Shown one piece after another: positions 32,153 through 42,724 of a stretch of 64,000 bases of DNA (positions within the stretch are counted from its first letter, which is position 1; every line of letters starts with the position of its first letter). Source of the DNA: Orobanche coerulescens. Lineage: Eukaryota; Streptophyta; Magnoliopsida; Lamiales; Orobanchaceae. The stretch covers positions 100,344,501 to 100,408,500 of the forward strand of contig CM065815.1 in assembly GCA_033398695.1 (NCBI GenBank), in the 5' to 3' direction. The notes under the pieces are model-generated. The model saw nothing but the letters and a program-made list of their open reading frames with translations, was not told the DNA's origin and did no database searches. A program made the position numbers and the translations under genes.

Positions 32153-33844
32153 ATGTCTGAGAAGCCGTATACCTACAGATACCCTGTGAGCTCAGACGAG
32201 TCGGAAGATCACCAAGCTGCAACCCGCAACTCAGCTGCAGCCCGCAACTCTCCCGCAGCCCAGTCTGAAACTGAGTTAGACAACACCCCTATCGCTCTCC
32301 ATTTCAAAAGAAGGGGTCCTGCCCCTGGAGAACCATCAATCATTCACTCCTCACCAGAACCCTCTCCCAAGAGGCCCAGGCGATTGGAATTTGATGAAGA
32401 AGAGCAACCTGAGTCCTTATCCACTCCTGAACCAATTCATTTGGAAGACCAGTCTGCTCCTGCAAGCCTGGAGTCCCATATTGTCCCTCTTCTCACTCCC
32501 CAGTACATGTCAGAAGAAGAAGAAGAAGAAGCAGGGTTGATAATTCACATACCTGAAGCAAACTACACCTTCAACCTGCTTGACAACAATATATTCAACT
32601 TGTCCATAGAGCAGCTCAAATTGGTAAAACCCTTTGCTCTAAAACATTCCTTTGTACATATTTATGAGGAATGGAAAATTTTAAAATCATTTTCTTTCAC
32701 TCAACTACAATCCTACATTGAGGTGAGTAGCTGGGAGTATCCCCATGCTACTGAAGAAGTGTTGATGCATTTTTGCAATGAGTCAGACGCGATTTTGTTG
32801 CTTCAGGAAAATTGGTTCATGTCCAATTTTAAAACCCACATGGACCAATTTATCCATACTACTATGTACAGTATTTTTGATGGATCTATTGATGAAGAAT
32901 GAGAAGTTGAAGAGAAAGAGATAAGGATAAAAGAGTTAGCGTAGGAAGAAGTTGAAAAAGAAGAATTTATTATTGTTGAGGATAAAGAGGAGAGACAGGA
33001 ACAAAGAGAAAAAGAAAATATCTTAGTTGAAAAACAATCTGGAGAAGAAGGAGTCGAAAAAACTGTGGAGTTGGTGGATAAAAAGAAGAAGAAGGAGAAG
33101 AAGTTGATCAGGAGGATGAAGAAGAGGAAAAGAAGATGATGATAAAAATAATGATAAAAAGGATGATGATGAAGACAAAAATGATGATGATGATAATGAT
33201 GGTAAGGATGATGGTGGAGAAAAGGAGGCTGAGAAAGAAAAGGAGCATGATGAAGAGGAAGTAAAGGAAGAATAAAAGGAGGAAGGAGAAAAAGAGGAGG
33301 AAAAAGAGAAAGAGGCATAAGCTTAGAGAGAAGGAAAAAGAAGCAGAGGCAGAAAAAGGAGTTAGAGCTGAATCAGACAAGGCTGGGGCACCTGCCCGCT
33401 ATACCAGCATAGATGCAGACCTAGCTGAGGATGACAGATCGGGGACCCCAGAGCAGACCCCATCTGGCAAGCCACCTACAGACAGGAGTCTGCAGACAGG
33501 TGGGTCATCTGCACACCTACCTACAGGCGTCGAAGGTTCAAGAGAGCACTCTCCGCAGGCATCATACATTTCACTTTTGATGACTAAGCTGATCCGACAA
33601 ATTGTAAAAGACACTGTTGGAGAGATGCTTGCCACACAAATCACTCCTGACCTGCAGTCCATTAATGCCAAGATAGATACCTTGCTGCAGCGGAATATTC
33701 CTCAACCACCTCCCCCTACAAACAACAGAATGCCCCTTGGCATGTCTGACTGGATGCATAGAGTGGAGCAGCAATTGACCATCCTAGTTGATGCTGTCAA
33801 AAGGGGGGAAGAGAGGTTACAGGGGGAAGGAAGCAGGCAGGGGG
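32153..33844 (+). pseudogene. Element E second extra ORF, acidic/lysine-rich, interrupted by I
   Basis: MSEKPYTYRYPVSSDESEDH begins a Ser/Pro/Glu-rich protein with RRGPAPGEPSI and PSPKRPRRLEFDEEEQPE (possible nuclear signal). A compact middle part (FNLLDNNIFNLSIEQLKLVK) ends at TGA 32900-32902. The next 450 bp are a Glu/Lys/Asp codon tract with stops and shifts, then a recognisable part resumes (PPTDRSLQTGG, LIRQIVKDTVGEMLATQ, a coiled coil, PPPPTNNRMPLGMSDW). It is cut at 33844 by element I. I do not recognise a family. Low-complexity expansion explains the frame loss. Confidence 0.6.
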
Positions 33845-34885
33845 TGTTGGGTACGGGGTCGGATATTTGCGCCGTTTGCGGAAGCGTAAATAAAAATTGC
33901 GGAAAATAAATGACGCAAGGATTTATAGAGGTTCGGCTATAAACGAGCCTACGTCCTCTCTTTATCTTTTTCAATAGGTTAAAGATAGCAACCTCTACGC
34001 CTCTCTTCTATCGGTCGAGGTATAACCGTTTACAATCACGTCTTCTATCGGTCCGTGATAAACCTCTCGTACTTGTCTTTGTGTCGGTCCAAGTTAAACC
34101 GTTTTCCTTTTCTATCGGACAAGGAATCAACCACTCTAGCTTTCTATGGGTACTAGATAAACCTCACTTAGATATCGATTGTGATTCTAATAATGCCGGA
34201 TCCTTGATCCTAATAACACCGAATCCAATCGTATCTTTTCTTTTACCACTCGTGTATGTTTTCGTGAATTCTCACTCAAACACTTACAATTAAGCTCAAT
34301 ATCAACAACAAGAATGTGTATAATAATATCACAAGTATAGACTATTTGCTCAAGGTTGTTGTACTCAAACAATACCATAGGGATGGTATTTATAGGCTCC
34401 ATCATCAAACTAGTCGTTAGCTGTCGGACTACTCATTACGTACGTTATATGCTCTCCATTACGTACGTAAGCCTCATTACGTACGTTAACCATGGCTGGT
34501 TACGTACGGTAGCATCTTCACAAAACAGACCAGGGAGTTTCGTCTTTTGAGTTACGTACGTTAACAATTTCTACGTTACGTACGTTAAGATTACATCACT
34601 GATGACGTCATATATCCGTTGTATGCTTTGCTGACTTTGACTCCTCCAACGTTCACTTGTTTGAACTGTGTTACGTACGTTATCTCTCTTGTATTACGTA
34701 CGTTAGTTTCATCACATTACGTACGTTAACGTGTTCCTGTTACGTACATTAGCTTTGTTTTACTTCAGCATTTTGCACTTTGTTTTCCTTCGATGCTTGC
34801 TTCGTCTCTACGTTGTTTTGTTTTGTTCAGCAACTTTAATCATCAAAACACTTTTAATTTATGTATGGAACAAAATGTTCCAACA
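33845..34885 (-). repeat. Element I 3' LTR (left)
   Basis: Starts TGTTGGGTACGGGG on the plus strand and ends GTTCCAACA. TATAAATA on the reverse strand at 34387-34394 fits the promoter. It contains the ACGT palindrome cluster at 34436-34750. Confidence 0.93.
34436..34750. repeat. Cluster of about ten TTACGTACGTTA palindromes in the LTR
   Basis: The sequence TTACGTACGTTA or a one- to two-base variant occurs about ten times in roughly 315 bp, starting near 34436. The core ACGTACGT holds two overlapping ACGT elements, the core bound by plant bZIP factors. On the element's own strand the cluster lies upstream of the TATA box (34387-34394), so it would be in U3. The other LTR carries the same array (37581-37900) with several copies changed to TTATGTACGT. 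Confidence 0.9.
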
Positions 34886-35389
34886 ATCTCCCCCTTTTTG
34901 ATGATTACAAAACAACAATACGCCAATGGGATTCACCTGCAAAAATACAAATATATGTATATCTTTACAGACCAAAGTTTTCGACTTTGTCCGTTTCGTT
35001 AGAATCTTCTCCCATTTATTTTTCAACTCCTTCTTTCTTTTCTCATTTTTAATTTTTCATCGTCTTTTCGACGTCTCCTCATTTTTCTTTTCCTTCATTT
35101 TCGACTTCTCCTTATTTTTGTTCAACTCCTTCGTTTTTCCAATTCTTTTTGTATGCTATCGATTTTCTTCGATTTTTCTCCTCCTTTCACTGTTAATCAC
35201 ATTTTCGACTTATTTCTCCATTCTCCTATCTCTCCCCCCTTTTGTATTCATCAAAAAAATGCAATAAAGTACCAATAAAAAAAATTCAATAAATAATGAA
35301 ATATGCAAAAATAAATACAAGGGTATTAACTCCCCCTGAAAATATCATCCGTTTTAAAAAATTACTCCCCCTGAGTAAAATACCAAAAA
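34886..35389 (-). other. Element I 3' noncoding region with PPT
   Basis: Between the gag stop and the 3' LTR. It has two purine blocks on the reverse strand, AAAAAGGGGGAGAT beside the LTR and TCAGGGGGAGTTAAT/TCAGGGGGAGTAAT near 35326-35372. Multiple PPT-like copies upstream of the real PPT are known in Sireviruses. No ORF is supported. Confidence 0.7.
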
Positions 35390-36931
35390 TCAATGTTTGG
35401 GGATCCAACCTATAGTTGGTTTTTGTTTAGAAACGTAGACGATATTTGAAACGATTGTTCCTTTAAGAACCCAAATTTTCTTAATTTTTATCGTCCGTCT
35501 CAGGCTTTTGCAACTTGAAATATGATGCCCGATTTTTAAACACTTTTCGCAATGGGGTATCTTGAAATTAACGGATTCGTTTTTCAAACGAGTTTTGAAT
35601 CCTAACCCCTTTTTATTCAAGGTAAATTTTTGAACACCTAACATTTGTTCAAATTTCTCGTTTCCACACGAGAATTTCTTTGTCAAAAATTTAAGCTCGG
35701 TTTGGATTTTAGCGAGATCATTCTTCAAAATATTTTCATTTTCAATACACTTGGAATGATCGATTTCAACAAATTTTCCCTTTTCGATAATTTTGGAATT
35801 TTCAATTTCCAAAGATTTAATTTTAGACTTAAGGGATTTTATTTCGGATAAAGCGTTTTGAAAATCCGTATGTAATAATTCAAATGCATCAAAAATTTCA
35901 TCGCGGGAGGATGTACTTACTTGACTTTCGACGTCACTGTCGTCGAACGAACTCCGGGTCATAAGAGCGAGATTATTTTGATTTATGAAATCATCGTCTT
36001 CATCTTCATCGCTCCAAGTAGCCACGAGAACCTCCTTCTTGGGTTTGACACGGCAATGCTTAGCGAAGTGGCCTGGTTTTCCACATTGTCGACAAGAATT
36101 GTCGAACTTCTTCGTTTCGCTCGAGATATCCTTCTTCCTCCGGTTTAATAAGGTTTGGAATTTATTAATATTTTTGGCATAGTATGCCATTTCTTCATCG
36201 CTTTCTTCCACCGGGATTTCTTCCTTCTTTCTCGATATCTTAGCCTTCATGGCTAGCGATTTTTCTTTCGGTTTCGGCTTGACACTTCGTGATTTTAACA
36301 CGATCTCATAATTAATTAGCGAACCAACGAGGGCGCTAAAATCGAGTGTATTGAGATCTTTAGATTCCATAATTGCGGTCACGGTGCCGTTCCATTCGCT
36401 AGGTAGTGATCTTAAGATTTTCTTGACTTTTTCACTACTAGATAATGGTTTGCCAAACGAAGCTAGTCCATTGGTGATGACCGAAAATCGGTCGAGCATA
36501 TTGGTGATGGACTCGTCACCCTTCATCATGAATAACTCGTAGTCATGGAGAAGCATATTGATCTTCGTCTCCTTGACTTGAGTTGTCCCTTCGTGTGTGA
36601 TTTCAAGAATTTTCCATATTTCTTTCGCACTTTCACACGACGAAATTCGATTGACCTCTTCGGGATTTAAGGCACAAAATAAAAGTTGGGTGGCCTTACA
36701 ATTTAGATGGTCATTTTTCCAATCGGCATCGTCGTATTCTTCAAAAGATTTGAGTGTACCGTCGGATTTGATAGGAACTTTCAGGCCGAGACAAATAATC
36801 TTCCAAATCTCTATATCGTAGGCACGAATAAAGATTGACATCTTTTTCTTCCATGTCAAATAATTTGAGCCATCGAAGAATGGTGGTCGGTTGAGAGCAA
36901 GGCCTTCGACTGGAGAGAATTGAAATTCCAT
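35390..36931 (-). CDS. Element I gag (513 aa, intact, two zinc knuckles)
   Basis: I choose ATG at 36931 (MEFQFSPVEGLALNRPPFFD). The upstream open part is PBS sequence. The UBN2-type copia gag follows: GSNYLTWKKKMSIFIRAYD, CALNPEEVNRISSCESAKEI, LRSLPSEWNGTVTAIMESKD. Zinc knuckle 1 is CRQCGKPGHFAKHC, followed by an acidic stretch and a long coiled coil (DFQNALSEIKSLKSKIKSLE). A second knuckle, CEKCLKIGHHISSC, precedes the end IWVLKGTIVSN...GWIPKH. A full-length Sirevirus-type gag with no pol after it. It would assemble particles but needs protease, RT and integrase from another element. Confidence 0.9.
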   Translation of the reverse strand: MEFQFSPVEGLALNRPPFFDGSNYLTWKKKMSIFIRAYDIEIWKIICLGLKVPIKSDGTLKSFEEYDDADWKNDHLNCKATQLLFCALNPEEVNRISSCESAKEIWKILEITHEGTTQVKETKINMLLHDYELFMMKGDESITNMLDRFSVITNGLASFGKPLSSSEKVKKILRSLPSEWNGTVTAIMESKDLNTLDFSALVGSLINYEIVLKSRSVKPKPKEKSLAMKAKISRKKEEIPVEESDEEMAYYAKNINKFQTLLNRRKKDISSETKKFDNSCRQCGKPGHFAKHCRVKPKKEVLVATWSDEDEDDDFINQNNLALMTRSSFDDSDVESQVSTSSRDEIFDAFELLHTDFQNALSEIKSLKSKIKSLEIENSKIIEKGKFVEIDHSKCIENENILKNDLAKIQTELKFLTKKFSCGNEKFEQMLGVQKFTLNKKGLGFKTRLKNESVNFKIPHCEKCLKIGHHISSCKSLRRTIKIKKIWVLKGTIVSNIVYVSKQKPTIGWIPKH

Positions 36932-36976
36932 TGGATCTTTTTCTCCTCGGATGTTAAGCCGCGTATTGGAGTACCG

Positions 36977-36988
36977 CTCCGATACCAA
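36977..36988 (-). other. Primer-binding site of element I
   Basis: On the reverse strand TGGTATCGGAGC, two bases after the 5' LTR, one mismatch to the initiator tRNA-Met complement. It confirms reverse orientation. Confidence 0.8.
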
Positions 36989-36990
36989 TT

Positions 36991-38030
36991 GTTAAGTACG
37001 GGGTCGGATATTTGCGCCGTTTGCGGAAGCGTAAATAAAAATTGCGGAAAATAAATGACGCAAGGATTTATAGAGGTTCGGCTATAAACGAGCCTACGTC
37101 CTCTCTTTATCTTTTTCAATAGGTTAAAGATAGCAACCTCTACGCCTCTCTTCTATCGGTCGAGGTATAACCGTTTACAATCACGTCTTCTATCGGTCCG
37201 TGATAAACCTCTCGTACTTGTCTTTGTGTCGGTCCAAGTTAAACCGTTTTCCTTTTCTATCGGACAAGGAATCAACCGCTCTAGCTTTCTATGGGTACTA
37301 GATAAACCTCACTTAGATATCGATTGTGATTCTAATAATGCCGGATCCTTGATCCTAATAACACCGAATCCAATCGTATCTTTTCTTTTACCACTCGTGT
37401 ATGTTTTCGTGAATTCTCACTCAAACACTTACAATTAAGCTCAATATCAACAACAAGAATGTGTATAATAATATCACAAGTATAGACTATTTGCTCAAGG
37501 TTGTTGTACTCAAACAATACCATAGGGATGGTATTTATAGGCTCCATCATCAAACTAGTCGTTAGCTGTCGGACTGCTCATTACGTACGTTATATGCTCT
37601 CCATTATGTACGTAAGCCTCATTATGTACGTTAACCATGGCTGGTTACGTACGGTAGCATCTTCACAAAACAGACCAGGGAGTTTCGTCTTTTGAGTTAC
37701 GTACGTTAACAATTTCTACATTACGTACGTTAAGATTACATCACTAATGACTTCATATATCCGTTGTATGCTTTGCTGACTTTGACTCCTCCAACGTTCA
37801 CTTGTTTGAACTGTGTTACGTACGTTATCTCTCTTGTATTACGTACGTTAGGTTCATCACATTACGTACGTTAACATGTTCCTGTTACGTACGTTAGCTT
37901 TGTTTTACTTCAGCATTTTGCACTTTGTTTTCCTTCGATGCTTGCTTCGTCTCTACGTTGTTTTGTTTTGTTTAGAAACTTTAATCATCAAAACACTTTT
38001 AATTTATGTATGGAACAAAATGTTCCAACA
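36991..38030 (-). repeat. Element I 5' LTR (right)
   Basis: Same ends as the left LTR (TGTTAAGTACGGGG...GTTCCAACA). Reverse-strand TATAAATA at 37532-37539. Differences from the left LTR are mostly C/T and G/A at CG sites, as expected from deamination of methylated cytosine. Confidence 0.93.
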
Positions 38031-38035
38031 GGGAG

Positions 38036-38682
38036 AAGTAAGAGGAGTTCAGGATCTGAGGACGAAGAGGAAGCAAGATGTCCAATTAATTACAGTTGGG
38101 ACATCATCTGCAAAGAGGAAGGAAGAAGCTTACCAAGAGCAGACCGATGATCAGCCTGTAGCCAAAAGAAGGAGGACCAGAATTGGGGACGAGCCTACAC
38201 TAGAATGGGAAGGCAAAGAGTTGTGGTTTGTTGAAGATTTCCTTCCTGTCGAAGCTGCACCTATGTAGGGATCTGCAAAGAAAAAGTTCATCAGAGATTT
38301 TTATATCTAGGAGTTACTCCAGGATAAAAATTGCTCCCCACAGCAGACTTTTATTAACTTCATGGAAACAGCACATCCAAATCTCTGGGCCATCCTAGTA
38401 AAACATGCAAAGGGATATAATGCATACCCCATGATTCCTCCCTTTAAGCCTAAAGATCCTCCCACCTTACCAAATAATGAATTGGATGAGTTAGAACTGC
38501 AAAGGAAGATAAAGAAGTTGTGTGACGAGCATAAGTTCTCTTCACAAGAAGAACAAGACTTTGCTCCCCTCGTTGTCAGGAGAAAATACGGCCTAGCCCC
38601 CATCAAGAGAAGGCCAATTGGAGCTAAGCCTCTCAGACCTGCCAAGCAACCTGTCCACAAAGGCAGAGGCAGAGGCAGATGA
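38036..38682 (+). pseudogene. Element E second extra ORF, C-terminal part
   Basis: Continues the ORF cut at 33844, with a shift near 38070: VQLITVGTSSAKRKEEAY, DDQPVAKRRRTRIGDEPTLE, ELWFVEDFLPVEAAPM then a stop at 38268. In another frame: METAHPNLWAILVKHAKGYN, PFKPKDPPTLPNNELDELEL, and the basic end KRRPIGAKPLRPAKQ with an RGRGR tail. Strongly basic C-terminus with nuclear-signal-like runs. Function unknown. Confidence 0.65.
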
Positions 38683-38900
38683 TTTGTTTGTACTCACATT
38701 TTTGATGTAAATTTTGTAATTGTAATTTTCCTGTATTTGTTTTGATCATTGAAAGCCATGTACTTGTAAAACAATACAGAAAAATTAATATAACAGTCTT
38801 TTGAACGACAATCCCTAGTTGTCTTAACTAGCACTCAAGTGCAGACCTGTTCATTTAAATAATTTGCTTAAGTTTTGCCATCATCAAAATAGGGAGAATT
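38683..38900 (+). other. Element E 3' noncoding end with polypurine tract
   Basis: Short spacer without ORF. It ends GCCATCATCAAAATAGGGAGAATT directly before the LTR at 38901, a Sirevirus-type PPT context with a T interrupting the purine run. Confidence 0.75.
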
Positions 38901-40385
38901 TGTTAGGAATACTTGTTAGCTTTTGATGATGTCATTATTGTAATTCAAATGTTTATTACTTGGCAAAAATGTAAGGAAAAACCATATGAGTATCTTCCAT
39001 AGGCCAAATTGTGTTAAGTTAAATACTTGGCAAAATGTAAAGAAGAACCAAATGAGTATCTTCTATAGGCCATTTAAGTTAGGCTCAAAATCGGCTAAGT
39101 ACAAAAGTACAGATAAGTACTTCAGAGAAGTATAAACTAAACACTGCAGTAAAGCCGAAGTCACAGTCAAGTCTAAATCACAGAAACAAAAATTCATCAG
39201 TGATGGTTGACCAGACTGCAGTCAAGTGATCATCAGACCAAGACATCTGAAGTCTGACCAGCAGATAAGTCAAAATTCATCAAGACAGAAGACTTCAGAC
39301 AAGTCATCTGATCAGGCAAGTCTCAACAGGACATCAGAGAAGTCATCGGCAGAGAAGTCCAAACTACAGAGAAGTTGACTGGACATCAGACAGCTTGACT
39401 TATAAGAGATCAGCCAAGTACTCCAAGTCCACGTCAGCATGCGTTGAATAGTCAATATTTACGGAAAGTCACATGCAAGCGTGAAGGGACAAATTGGAGA
39501 GATTCCCGCAAAGGATATGAATTAAATAATTCATTCAGACCTACCACTGAAGACTTTAATCTTATTATATTCAAAAGATTTGGCGCCTCACATGCAAGTC
39601 TTCACAACAGTCGAAAGATGGATTAAAATATGGGAATCCAGATTTGCAACGTTCATAAAGAAAAAAATAATGAAGTCTCTCTCTCCATCGGACGGATTTG
39701 TTACAAGATTTGCAACGGCTATGAAGTATGCTCAAGGATCAACACTTATATATATATCAAAAGATTTGAAGTTGAGCAGTAGGATGCGAACAACGCTCTC
39801 AACCAATCAAAGTTATCAAACCAATCAAAGCAATCATATAGCATCGTGAAAAGAGCAGTACTCGAAGTTCTTATTTAAAGAAAGCTCTTAGTTAGAGAAG
39901 ACAAACACTCTTATCTTAAAACCTGAGTTCGGGGTACTTCACTGGTTGATGTTGCGATACTGATAGGCATCCGAGGATTTAAAGAATCAAGTGGTGCTAG
40001 GCAGTCAAAAGAGGAGTTGCAACGAAGGGATTTCCACTGGTTGGAAGTTGTCATAGCTAAGTAAAAGAATCACTCTAATATTTATCACTGGTTGAGAATT
40101 ATAGTGGATTCATCTCCAACTGGTTTGGAGAAAGTGGATTAGTAAAGGATTACCCCACCTCTGAGACCACTATAAATTACCTGCGTGTTTTTCTTTTTTC
40201 AGCATCACACTTAACTGTTGCATTCATACTTTACTATTCCATTGCTTAGTTTTGTTTTCGTCATCAGCTGATTTCTGCATATCTATCAGTTGAGAAACTC
40301 ACTCTTCGAAGAAAAGAGTTTAAGAGTTTCAATAAGTCTATTCACCCCCCCTCTAGACTTATTCCTGGATGACTTTTGATCTACA
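38901..40385 (+). repeat. Element E 3' LTR
   Basis: Starts TGTTAGGAATACTTGTTAG and ends GATCTACA, then TSD CGAGC. About 28 bp shorter than the 5' LTR, mainly from the extra A-rich insertion there. Confidence 0.92.
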
Positions 40386-40390
40386 CGAGC

Positions 40391-41115
40391 CACCTATCAC
40401 GACTTGGAATGTCCTTAAAAGTGTCATGACCGATAGGTTTGTTCCTAGTTATTACATGAGAGACCTACTCTACAACCTTCAAACATTAAAACAAGGGTCA
40501 AAATCTGTAGATGACTACTATAAAGAAATAGAAACAGGATTGATTAGGTTTCTTCTAGATGAAGATCAATATAGGTTGATGACTAGATTTCTTTCGGGCC
40601 TTAATGTTGAAATTAGAGATCAACTAGAATTAATGACTTGTTTTTTCTAGAGGGCATGGTTCATACGGCTAGGAAGATAGAGAAACAATTAAAGAGAAGA
40701 TAAACTAGGAGGGTAAATACCCCTAGTACACCTTGGAAGCCGAGGCAACCTAGCAACATAGGGGGTAAGTTAAAACCTTCTAACACAAAGTATCAACCTA
40801 ACCAAAATCCATTCTTCACAGCTCAGCCAGGATCATCATCTAGTGGTACAACTAGGTCCCGAGATGTGAGATGTTTTAAGTGTCAAGGGCTTGGTCACAT
40901 AGCATCAAATTGTCCCAACCAAAGAGTGATCATAGCTAGACCCGAACAGGTAGAATCGGCCAGTGAGGGAGAAGCCGAGTGTGAGGAAGAATATGAGGAG
41001 TTTGAAGGAGTTGATGAGGGTAAAATAAACAAAGTAGTGACTAGATTGTCCCTATCTACTCAAATAGGTGAAGAAGAGGAAGGTCGAAGAGAGAATCTAT
41101 TTCAAACTAGATGTC
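40391..41115 (+). pseudogene. Element D gag, C-terminal part with zinc knuckle
   Basis: Continues gag after E: PPITTWNVLKSVMTDRFVPS, YMRDLLYNLQTLKQGSKSVD, FLSGLNVEIRDQLELM. A stop at about 40650 and loss of frame around 40650-40860 follow. A zinc knuckle CFKCQGLGHIASNC at 40869-40910 leads into an acidic stretch. At about 41115 the protease and RT start are deleted and the frame runs into RT. Typical Ty3/gypsy gag core. Confidence 0.85.
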
Positions 41116-42528
41116 ACATTAATGTGCGTGGACTGTCCAGCCATCAATAATATCACAATTAAGTATCGACATCCCATTCCGAGACTAGATGACATGCTAG
41201 AGGAGTTATATGGTTCTGCCATCTTTTCCAAAATTAATTTAAAAAGTGGGCATCACCAAATAAGAATGAAAGAAGGAGATGAATGGAAAACAGCCTTTAA
41301 AACTAAACATGGTCTTTATGAATGGTTAGTTATGCTGTTTGGTCTGACCAATGCACCTAGCACTTTCATGCGACTTATGAATCATGTTTTACATGCTTTT
41401 ATAGGTAAAATTTGTAGTCGTATACTTTGATGACATACTTATCTATAGTAAAAGTTTACAAGAGCATGTCAGTCATGTAAAAGAAGTGTTAACTGTGCTT
41501 AGAAAAGAGCGGCTGTTCGCTAACCTTCAAAAATGCAATTTTGGCACGGAGAAGCTTGTTTTCCTCGGTTTTGTTGTGAGTTCACAGGGAATATAGGTGG
41601 ACGAATAAAAGATCAAGGCTATAAAAGATTGGGAATGTCCTAAATCAGTCCGTGAAGTTCGAAGCTTTCATGGCTTGGCGAGCTTCTACCGACGTTTTGT
41701 ACCCAATTTCAGCACCTTGGCAGCTCCCTTAACCGAGGTGATCAAGAAAAATGTTGGCTTTAAATGGGAGAAGGAACATGAAGCCACATTTGGACTATTG
41801 AAAGAGAAACTCATGAATGCACCATTGCTATCCCTACCGAACTTTGCAAAATCATTCGAGATTCAATGTGATGCATCTGGAACTGGTATTGGCGCAGTCT
41901 TGATGCAAGAAGGGAGGCTGATTGCCTACTTATGTGAGAAGTTGGGAGGTGCCATGCTAAATTATCCAACTTATGATAAGAAATTGTACGCCTTGGTTCG
42001 AGCACTTGAAAATTTGCAGCACTACCTATGGCCCAAAGAGTTCGTAATACACACATACCATGAGTTACTAAAGCACCTGAAGGGCCAACATAAGTTAAAT
42101 AAGAGGCACGCCCGCTGGATGGCATTCATTGAGACATTTCCCAATGTAATTAGATATAAACAAGATGGGCACAAGAAAGCAGAGTTAGTGAAACAGCTAC
42201 ATGAGCAAGCTCGTAACAACATTGAACGACGGACCAAGCAGTATATTGAAAATCATAACCGTGGACGCAAAGTAGTAGTACTTCAACCTGGTGAAATGGT
42301 ATGGTTACATATGAGGAAAGAACGTTTTCTAGTGCAGAGGAGGTCGAATCTTTTACCAAGAGGAGACGGTCCATTCATGGTCTTGGAGAAAATAAATGAC
42401 AATGCCTATAAACTCGACTTGCCGGGTGAATATAATGTTTCTGCAACTTTTAACGTTTTTGAGATGTCTTTGTTTGAAACAGGAGATGAATCGGATCTGA
42501 GAACAGATCCTTCTCAAGATGGAGGGAA
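41116..42528 (+). pseudogene. Element D pol remnant: RT, RNase H, integrase C-terminus
   Basis: The RT begins abruptly at [37 protein letters not shown] and [14 protein letters not shown] follow, then a frameshift at about 41405, with [13 protein letters not shown] in the next frame. The RNase H region (41675-42165) has [32 protein letters not shown] and [14 protein letters not shown]. After FPNVIRYKQ the zinc and catalytic parts of integrase are deleted, and the frame goes to [20 protein letters not shown], the [19 protein letters not shown] domain and the tail into the LTR ([12 protein letters not shown]). PPT AGATGGAGGGAA precedes the LTR. Confidence 0.88.
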
Positions 42529-42724
42529 TGATGCAACCTCAGTCGCACCATCAAGAGTATTAGATACAGTTGGAGCCATCATGAATCCCACCGGACATAT
42601 CACACGGGCACGTGCTAAGAAATTGAGAGAAGACACAAATGAACTGTTGAAAACAAGCGACATTAGCACCACTTCACGAAATAACATGATGCTTCGTTCC
42701 AGCTCTATAACACTACTTCAAGTC
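42529..42724 (+). repeat. Element D 3' LTR, first part
   Basis: Starts TGATGCAACCTCAG and stops at TTCAAGTC, where element F is inserted. The final AAGTC (42720-42724) is F's left TSD copy. The LTR continues at 48767. Confidence 0.9.

Larger units (their letters stand above)
33845..38030 (-). mobile_element. Element I: gag-only Ty1/copia element
   Basis: LTRs 33845-34885 and 36991-38030 have TGTT...AACA ends. The reversed PPT (ATCTCCCCCTTTTT, 34886-34899) next to the left LTR and the PBS next to the right LTR set the reverse orientation. I counted roughly 15 differences between the LTRs, so about 98-99% identity. Flanks GGGGG (33840-33844) and GGGAG (38031-38035) are an imperfect TSD. The internal region codes one intact gag and no pol. 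It sits in the extra ORF of element E. A young, non-autonomous element. Confidence 0.92.
18293..40385 (+). mobile_element. Element E: Sirevirus-like Ty1/copia element, split by H and I
   Basis: LTRs at 18293-19805 and 38901-40385 start TGTTAGGAATACTTGTTAG and end CTACA. The TSD CGAGC is at 18288-18292 and 40386-40390. Order: gag, protease, integrase, RT-RNase H (copia order), then a long extra 3' ORF region, then the PPT TCATCAAAATAGGGAGA. Long LTRs, the extra downstream ORF and that PPT context are Sirevirus (SIRE/Maximus) traits. Its own length is about 11.7 kb once H (25758-31942) and I (33845-38030) are removed. Stops in gag and a deletion in RT make it inactive. Confidence 0.88.

Noticed and set aside
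32803..33380. Reverse-strand ORFs rich in Phe, Leu and His that resemble a membrane protein
   Set aside because: They are the antisense of the Glu/Lys/Asp codon tract, so the hydrophobic look is an artefact.
34793..35267. Phe/Ser-rich plus-strand ORFs
   Set aside because: They are antisense to the 3' noncoding part of element I and follow its A-rich strand composition.
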